Of a DNA stretch of 42,235 bases, positions 38,814-42,235 are shown in pieces. Numbering within the stretch: the first letter of the stretch is position 1; the number at the start of each line of letters is the position of its first letter. This DNA comes from an uncultured Spirochaetales bacterium (GTDB lineage: Bacteria > Spirochaetota > Spirochaetia > Sphaerochaetales > Sphaerochaetaceae). The translations under genes were made by a program, and so were the position numbers. The notes under the pieces were generated by a model. That model was given only the letters and a program-made list of their open reading frames with translations. It was not told the DNA's origin and did no database searches. The stretch is taken from the NCBI GenBank assembly GCA_945947045.1, contig CAMEXG010000002.1:1-42235 (forward strand), in the 5' to 3' direction.

Positions 38814-40334
38814 ATGACAAAGAAACGAGTTGTATCTGTTATCTTATTATTAGTTTTTTCACTTTTAGTGTTATCTGCAAAGATTACACCCTTCCTGCAG
38901 CTGTCGCCATTTTATTTCGTTGATTCTACTCCTCTTTTATATGATAAATGGCCTAGCGGTGGAGATGATGGCTTTAGAGCTATGTTGAATAACAAAACCA
39001 TAGAGGGAAGCAGTGAAACAATACAAGATACTATTTTACGTTTCGATAATCGCCCTGAGTTTCTTGCCGCAGGTTTTGAAATAGAGACCGAGAGCATTCT
39101 ATTTGCAATAAAGATTGATATAAGAGAAGAGTTGTCCAATTTCATAAGATTCACTCCTTCGTCAAATATTCCTTTTTTGGGGAACACTAAGTACGCCGTC
39201 ACAAACGCCCAGTATCCTCAAGTCGCCTTCATTGAGTATGTTAAACCATATTTCTTTGCTTCCGTAGGAAGAAGAAAACTTGATATGGGGCCGGGAAAGT
39301 ATAGTTTTATGCTGTCAAAAGAAGCCCAACCGAATATAGACTCTGTGGTATTAGGTGCCACTTATAGAGAGGGTGGATTCAGTCTGGATTATTCTTTTTA
39401 TGCAATCGGAGGCTCTAACAGCACTATTAATGGTCATGGTAATGAAACAGAGAAGATGAAGACATTCTTTATCCATAAAGTCTCTGCATCCAACGATGTG
39501 TTCATCTTTGGCCTATCTGAAATGAACTGTGTCTATGGCGCTTACCCAGGAATATATGACATGACACCATTTGTGTTGTGGCACAACTTATATCAAGAAG
39601 AACATTCTAATGTAATGATAGAAGTCTCGATGGAAGGAAAGATTGGGCCCATGAGATTATGGGCGCAGTATGCCCAAGATGATTTATATTTCAAAGGGGA
39701 AGGTGGGTTTAATAATAAGCCTACAGGAATCGGAATGGGGGCAGGCTTTGACTGGAAGATACTGGAAGGAGAAGAATTCTTGTCCCAAGGAAGAAAGAAT
39801 GACGAATATGCACTCTCGGAAGACAACTTAAAAGACGAAGGAGGAGTTCACCTTTCAGGAGAGTTCTATTGGGCTACTAATTACCTCTACAACAGAAGAG
39901 AGAGCTATGGAGGTAAGTTTATTAATGACAGATATGGTAAACTGACCCTTCCATATAGATTCTACTCCAGTTACGGCGGGTATACAGATAAGGTGGATGC
40001 CTATTATTTGGGCTTTCCTTATGGACCGGGGTCTATTCTCTTCTCCCTTTCCTTGGAGATGGAGAATAAAATCATCGAGGGTGTTATTAACGCATCTCTA
40101 TTAATGCGTGGAGACGATAATATCGATACTGTCATCGATAGTTCCACTTACGACACTTGGTTATGGCTAAATGGGGATGTTAAAAGAGTCTGGAGCATAG
40201 GGTGTGATCTCAGACTTAGCCTCGGGAAGTATGTAAAAGGTCTTGAAATAGACTTGGATGCTACTATTAATTACGACGAGTACTATGACTCTATTGTTCC
40301 AATAGTCGCCGTCGGAGTGGTGAAAGTGTTCTAA
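38814..40334 (+). CDS. putative outer-membrane beta-barrel protein
   Basis: This is a 506-residue exported protein. A signal peptide (about residues 1-23, ending LVLSA) precedes sequence rich in aromatic residues and alternating polar/hydrophobic strands. Examples are VAFIEYVKPYFFASVGRRKL and FSLDYSFYAIGGSNST. The C-terminus ends in Phe after VAVGVVKVF, as in many outer-membrane barrels. I recognise no specific family. Start is placed at MTKKRVV; an upstream ATG (38793) lacks a ribosome site. Only about 28 bp separate it from the ligase terminator. A porin or adhesin role is inferred. Confidence 0.65.
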   Translation: MTKKRVVSVILLLVFSLLVLSAKITPFLQLSPFYFVDSTPLLYDKWPSGGDDGFRAMLNNKTIEGSSETIQDTILRFDNRPEFLAAGFEIETESILFAIKIDIREELSNFIRFTPSSNIPFLGNTKYAVTNAQYPQVAFIEYVKPYFFASVGRRKLDMGPGKYSFMLSKEAQPNIDSVVLGATYREGGFSLDYSFYAIGGSNSTINGHGNETEKMKTFFIHKVSASNDVFIFGLSEMNCVYGAYPGIYDMTPFVLWHNLYQEEHSNVMIEVSMEGKIGPMRLWAQYAQDDLYFKGEGGFNNKPTGIGMGAGFDWKILEGEEFLSQGRKNDEYALSEDNLKDEGGVHLSGEFYWATNYLYNRRESYGGKFINDRYGKLTLPYRFYSSYGGYTDKVDAYYLGFPYGPGSILFSLSLEMENKIIEGVINASLLMRGDDNIDTVIDSSTYDTWLWLNGDVKRVWSIGCDLRLSLGKYVKGLEIDLDATINYDEYYDSIVPIVAVGVVKVF

Positions 40335-40367
40335 AAAAAGGAGGAATCTCATGATTCCTCTCTTTTT
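40333..40367. terminator. bidirectional terminator between the barrel protein and rubredoxin genes
   Basis: GAGGAATC and GATTCCTC form a perfect 8-bp stem with a 4-nt loop. It is flanked by a seven-A run on the left and CTTTTT on the right. It serves the plus-strand gene ending at 40334 and the minus-strand rubredoxin ending at 40370. Confidence 0.9.
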
Positions 40368-40369
40368 CC

Positions 40370-40525
40370 TTACGCTTCTTCCTGGAACATATCCTTGGAG
40401 ATACCGCAGATTGGGCAAGCCCAATCATCTGGAAGATCTTCAAATGGTGTGCCTGGAGCGATTCCATTGTCTGGATCACCAACTGCTGGATCATAGACAT
40501 AGCCACATGGGCAGACGTACTTCAT
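40370..40525 (-). CDS. rubredoxin (missed by the ORF track)
   Basis: This is a 51-residue electron carrier: [20 protein letters not shown], then [20 protein letters not shown] and GISKDMF. The PDNGI...[17 protein letters not shown] pattern is unmistakable. The iron site has Cys5, Cys7, Cys37 and Cys40. The first pair is C-x-C-G instead of the canonical C-x-x-C-G, so the first loop is one residue shorter. AGGAG lies 8 bases before the ATG. It probably serves oxygen or peroxide detoxification or another anaerobic electron transfer path. It sits downstream of the DUF134-NifX gene on the same strand. Confidence 0.93.
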   Translation of the reverse strand: MKYVCPCGYVYDPAVGDPDNGIAPGTPFEDLPDDWACPICGISKDMFQEEA

Positions 40526-40550
40526 GGTGTTTTCTCCTTCACTTTAGATT

Positions 40551-40564
40551 AGGGGAAATCCCCT
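40551..40564 (-). other. short hairpin between the DUF134-NifX gene and rubredoxin
   Basis: AGGGG-ATTT-CCCCT on the minus strand lies between the two genes, with no T run after it. It could attenuate read-through or mark an RNA processing site. Confidence 0.4.
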
Positions 40565-40587
40565 TAGAAAGAATATAATCTTAATAA

Positions 40588-41322
40588 TCAATGGTGGCAA
40601 TGACCTCCACAGCCTCCATGGGAACAATTATGGCTTTCTTCGTGGTGATGATGGTTGCAGTTTGCGTTGGAATTCTGTTCTAGTTTTCCTTCTAGATATG
40701 CCTTTACCGCTTCGTCTGCTTCCCCGTCGATTCCACCATATAGTTCTATGCCCATGGCGGCGACTCCACTTTGAGCTCCACCTCCGATTCCTCCACAGAT
40801 AAGGACATCGGCTCCAAGTGAATCCAAAACTCCCAATAACGCACCATGTCCCTGACCGTTTGTGTTGATGACGGTGGAAGACTTAATCGCTCCATCTTCT
40901 ACGTCGTATACTTTAAATTCCTCTGTTCTTCCAAAGTGTTGAAAGATTCTACCATTGTCATAAGTGACAGCAATTCTCATTATTCCGTCTCCTTTATCAT
41001 TGATTTCGTTATATGTTTTGCTTTCTTTATTTGATTCTTTAATAACAAAGGCACCGCCTTTAATGGTAAGGCTTCTTCCATCTACTATCAAAAGAGCTAT
41101 TTTTTCTCTTGCCCTTTGATAGATGGAAGCGATGGTTGCCCTCGATACTCCCATCTCTTTTGCAGCTTCTTCCTGGGATAGTCTGTGTTTGTCTATTAGT
41201 CTTATGACTTCGAATTCATCAGTGGATAGGACGACTTCAGAGCCAGAAGGAATTCCATCTGTGTGGAAAGATTTGTATTCAGGGATACTCTCTATTACTC
41301 TTCTTTGGATAGGTCGTGCCAT
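40588..41322 (-). CDS. DUF134 regulator fused to a NifX/NifB-type cofactor-binding domain
   Basis: This is a 244-residue protein. Residues about 1-100 are DUF134 (PF02001), a sigma-like helix-turn-helix: FEVIRLIDKHRLSQEEAAKEMGVSRATIASIYQRAREKIA. Residues about 114-215 are a dinitrogenase iron-molybdenum cofactor domain (PF02579): MRIAVTYDNGRIFQHFGRTEEFKVYDV and LGADVLICGGIGGGAQ. A Cys/His-rich tail (NCNHHHHEES, HGGCGGHCHH) ends it. An internal ATG at the second domain has its own AAAGGAG 8 bases upstream, so a separate 130-residue NifX-like protein may also be made. Two proteins of this kind are often adjacent genes. GGAG precedes the full-length start. Confidence 0.85.
   Translation of the reverse strand: MARPIQRRVIESIPEYKSFHTDGIPSGSEVVLSTDEFEVIRLIDKHRLSQEEAAKEMGVSRATIASIYQRAREKIALLIVDGRSLTIKGGAFVIKESNKESKTYNEINDKGDGIMRIAVTYDNGRIFQHFGRTEEFKVYDVEDGAIKSSTVINTNGQGHGALLGVLDSLGADVLICGGIGGGAQSGVAAMGIELYGGIDGEADEAVKAYLEGKLEQNSNANCNHHHHEESHNCSHGGCGGHCHH
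40978..40995 (-). promoter_or_regulatory. internal ribosome binding site and start codon in the DUF134-NifX gene
   Basis: On the minus strand AAAGGAG (40995-40989) stands 8 nt before an in-frame ATG (40980-40978) that begins MRIAVTYDNGR, the exact N-terminus expected of a free-standing NifX-family protein. Confidence 0.6.
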
Positions 41323-41337
41323 CTATTTCTCCATTAC

Positions 41338-41349
41338 TGACATATGTCA
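41338..41349. promoter_or_regulatory. palindrome TGACATATGTCA in the divergent DUF134-NifX / rsuA promoter region
   Basis: A perfect 12-bp palindrome lies 16 bp before the DUF134-NifX start. On the minus strand it directly follows a candidate TAGACT-17-TATATT promoter, and on the plus strand it precedes a TATAAT box (41354-41359). This is a likely operator, perhaps for the DUF134 protein itself. Confidence 0.5.
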
Positions 41350-41418
41350 ATAATATAATGGCATAATTCCATATAGTCTACAGTTGTTTTTATGTTTTGA
41401 TAAAAGGAGAATAAGAAT

Positions 41419-42105
41419 ATGGAAAGATTAGATAAACTTGTTGCTGCGTATTCTGAGTATTCGAGAAAAGACGTCAGGCGACTTGTAAAAGAAAAACGAA
41501 TAGAAGTAAACGGTGCTCCTGCATCCTCCTTTGACCAGAAGATAAAAGACGAAGACTGTGTATTAATGGATGGTGAGCCAATTGTCAGAAAAAGAAGGAT
41601 AGTGGCAGTACTAAATAAGCCTATGGGATTTGTAACAAGTACAGAGGACCCGAGAGATAGGACAGTGATGGAACTGGTACCAAGGGACTGGATGAAGATG
41701 GGAGTGTTCCCTGTAGGAAGACTAGATAAAGATACTGAAGGTCTTCTTATTTTTACTAACGACGGTGTATTGGCTCATACTTTGATATCTCCAAAAAATG
41801 GAGTTGAAAAAGAATACTATGTAGAGCACACCGGATCTGCGAAAGAAGAAGACATAAAAGCCTTCAAAGATGGAATGATTCTTGATGATGAAGTTTTAAA
41901 GCCTGCTATTCTTATTCCAATCGAAAAAGGGAAAAGTAGAGTTATCATCAAAGAAGGGAAATACCATCAAGTGAGACGTATGATGGCAATTAGGGGTATG
42001 GATGTAACATATTTAAAGCGAATAAGGGAAGGAAATCTCCTTTTGGGGGATATGGAAAAAGGCGAATGGAGGGAGCTTGATAGCGAGGAAGAAAACCTTT
42101 TTTGA
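41419..42105 (+). CDS. rsuA: RsuA-family 16S rRNA pseudouridine synthase
   Basis: This is a 228-residue enzyme. The N-terminal S4 RNA-binding domain (about 1-60, MERLDKLVAAYSEYSRKDVRRLVKEKRIEVNG) is followed by the catalytic domain with GRLDKDTEGLLIFTNDG; the Asp of GRLDKDT is the catalytic residue. Late KEGKYHQVRRMMAIRGMDVTYLKR is typical of the RsuA/RluB/RluE/RluF group. Length matches RsuA (about 230), which modifies U516 of 16S rRNA; RluE/RluF-type targets cannot be excluded. AAAAGGAG lies 9 bases upstream. Confidence 0.88.
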   Translation: MERLDKLVAAYSEYSRKDVRRLVKEKRIEVNGAPASSFDQKIKDEDCVLMDGEPIVRKRRIVAVLNKPMGFVTSTEDPRDRTVMELVPRDWMKMGVFPVGRLDKDTEGLLIFTNDGVLAHTLISPKNGVEKEYYVEHTGSAKEEDIKAFKDGMILDDEVLKPAILIPIEKGKSRVIIKEGKYHQVRRMMAIRGMDVTYLKRIREGNLLLGDMEKGEWRELDSEEENLF

Positions 42106-42143
42106 AACATTGGTGCAATATTAAAAAAAATAAAAAAACATAG

Positions 42144-42172
42144 TTGACATATTTTTTAGATTTATCTATGCT
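42144..42172 (+). promoter_or_regulatory. promoter of tRNA-Asp
   Basis: TTGACA (42144-42149), 17 bp and TATGCT (42167-42172) end 11 nt before the tRNA. An A-rich stretch just upstream could act as an UP element. Confidence 0.75.
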
Positions 42173-42183
42173 TTCATTGTCAT

Positions 42184-42235
42184 GTGGGAGTAGCGAAGCT
42201 GGTTATCGCGCTGGCCTGTCACGCCGGAGATCGCG
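42184..42235 (+). tRNA. tRNA-Asp(GTC), truncated by the window edge
   Basis: The acceptor 5' strand is GTGGGAG, the D arm GCGA-AGCTGGTTA-TCGC, the anticodon stem CTGGC/GCCGG with loop CTGTCAC giving anticodon GTC. The variable loop and the first three bases of the T stem (GCG) are visible before the window ends. Confidence 0.88.

Noticed and set aside
40291-40506. 71-residue minus ORF in the track
   Set aside because: It is out of frame with the rubredoxin gene, which explains the same DNA far better.
1-42235. CRISPR array, prophage or transposon
   Set aside because: I saw no regular spaced repeats, integrase, transposase or phage structural genes.

Overview
The window looks like chromosomal DNA of a gut-type spirochaete of the Sphaerochaeta/Treponema group. 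This is an inference from the sequence. Five exported proteins share a signal-peptide end of the form FA-[NQS]-G-[SA]-x-E (FANGSSE, FAQGSQE, FANGAKE, FANGSKE, FASGATE). There are BspA-type leucine-rich and InlB-type repeat surface proteins, a putative outer-membrane barrel, many ABC importers for amino acids and sugars, and rubredoxin and a NifX-type protein that fit an anaerobe. No phage, insertion sequence or CRISPR array is visible. Gene starts often had to be moved from the ORF track on the basis of ribosome binding sites, and I say so where it matters.

Layout. 1-2.6 kb: a possible gene end, an LRR lipoprotein and a PAP2 phosphatase, all with clear terminators. 2.9-7.6 kb: a complete branched-chain amino acid importer (livK-H-M-G-F) behind a good promoter, followed by a CBS-ACT protein that may sense amino acids. 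8.3-10.1 kb: a small unknown protein, then an NfeD/stomatin pair. 10.1-14.5 kb: an NCS2 nucleobase permease divergent from a TrpXYZ-like ABC cassette. 14.8-18.0 kb: an FtsH-like AAA ATPase lacking its protease domain, divergent from an aromatic-type amino acid permease and a small alkaline-phosphatase-superfamily enzyme.

18.1-28.2 kb is the most notable block. A nine-gene co-directional operon begins with a LacI regulator whose promoter carries a perfect 16-bp palindrome over the expected start site. It continues with an AtuA-family protein plus its DUF4387 partner, a LplB/LplC/LplA-type ABC importer, two different ADP-ribosylglycohydrolase-family enzymes (one with a long beta-rich tail), and a ribokinase-family sugar kinase. 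It ends at one terminator. The simplest reading is import and breakdown of a ribosylated or glycosylated compound, with glycosidic cleavage followed by phosphorylation of the released sugar. The substrate is unknown.

28.5-34.0 kb: tRNA-Arg(CCG), an MtnA-like isomerase divergent from an MtaD-like deaminase (methylthioadenosine/S-adenosylhomocysteine salvage), then a second TrpXYZ-like cassette. The second cassette is preceded by nested inverted repeats and a 14-codon leader ORF with a strong ribosome binding site. 34.0-36.8 kb: an orphan Vsr endonuclease, a CPBP membrane protease, a YerC/TrpR-family regulator and a repeat-containing exported protein. 37.0-42.2 kb: a long-chain acyl-CoA ligase, a putative outer-membrane protein, a rubredoxin missed by the ORF track, a DUF134-NifX fusion with an internal translation start, an RsuA-type pseudouridine synthase and the 5' part of tRNA-Asp(GTC), cut by the window edge.
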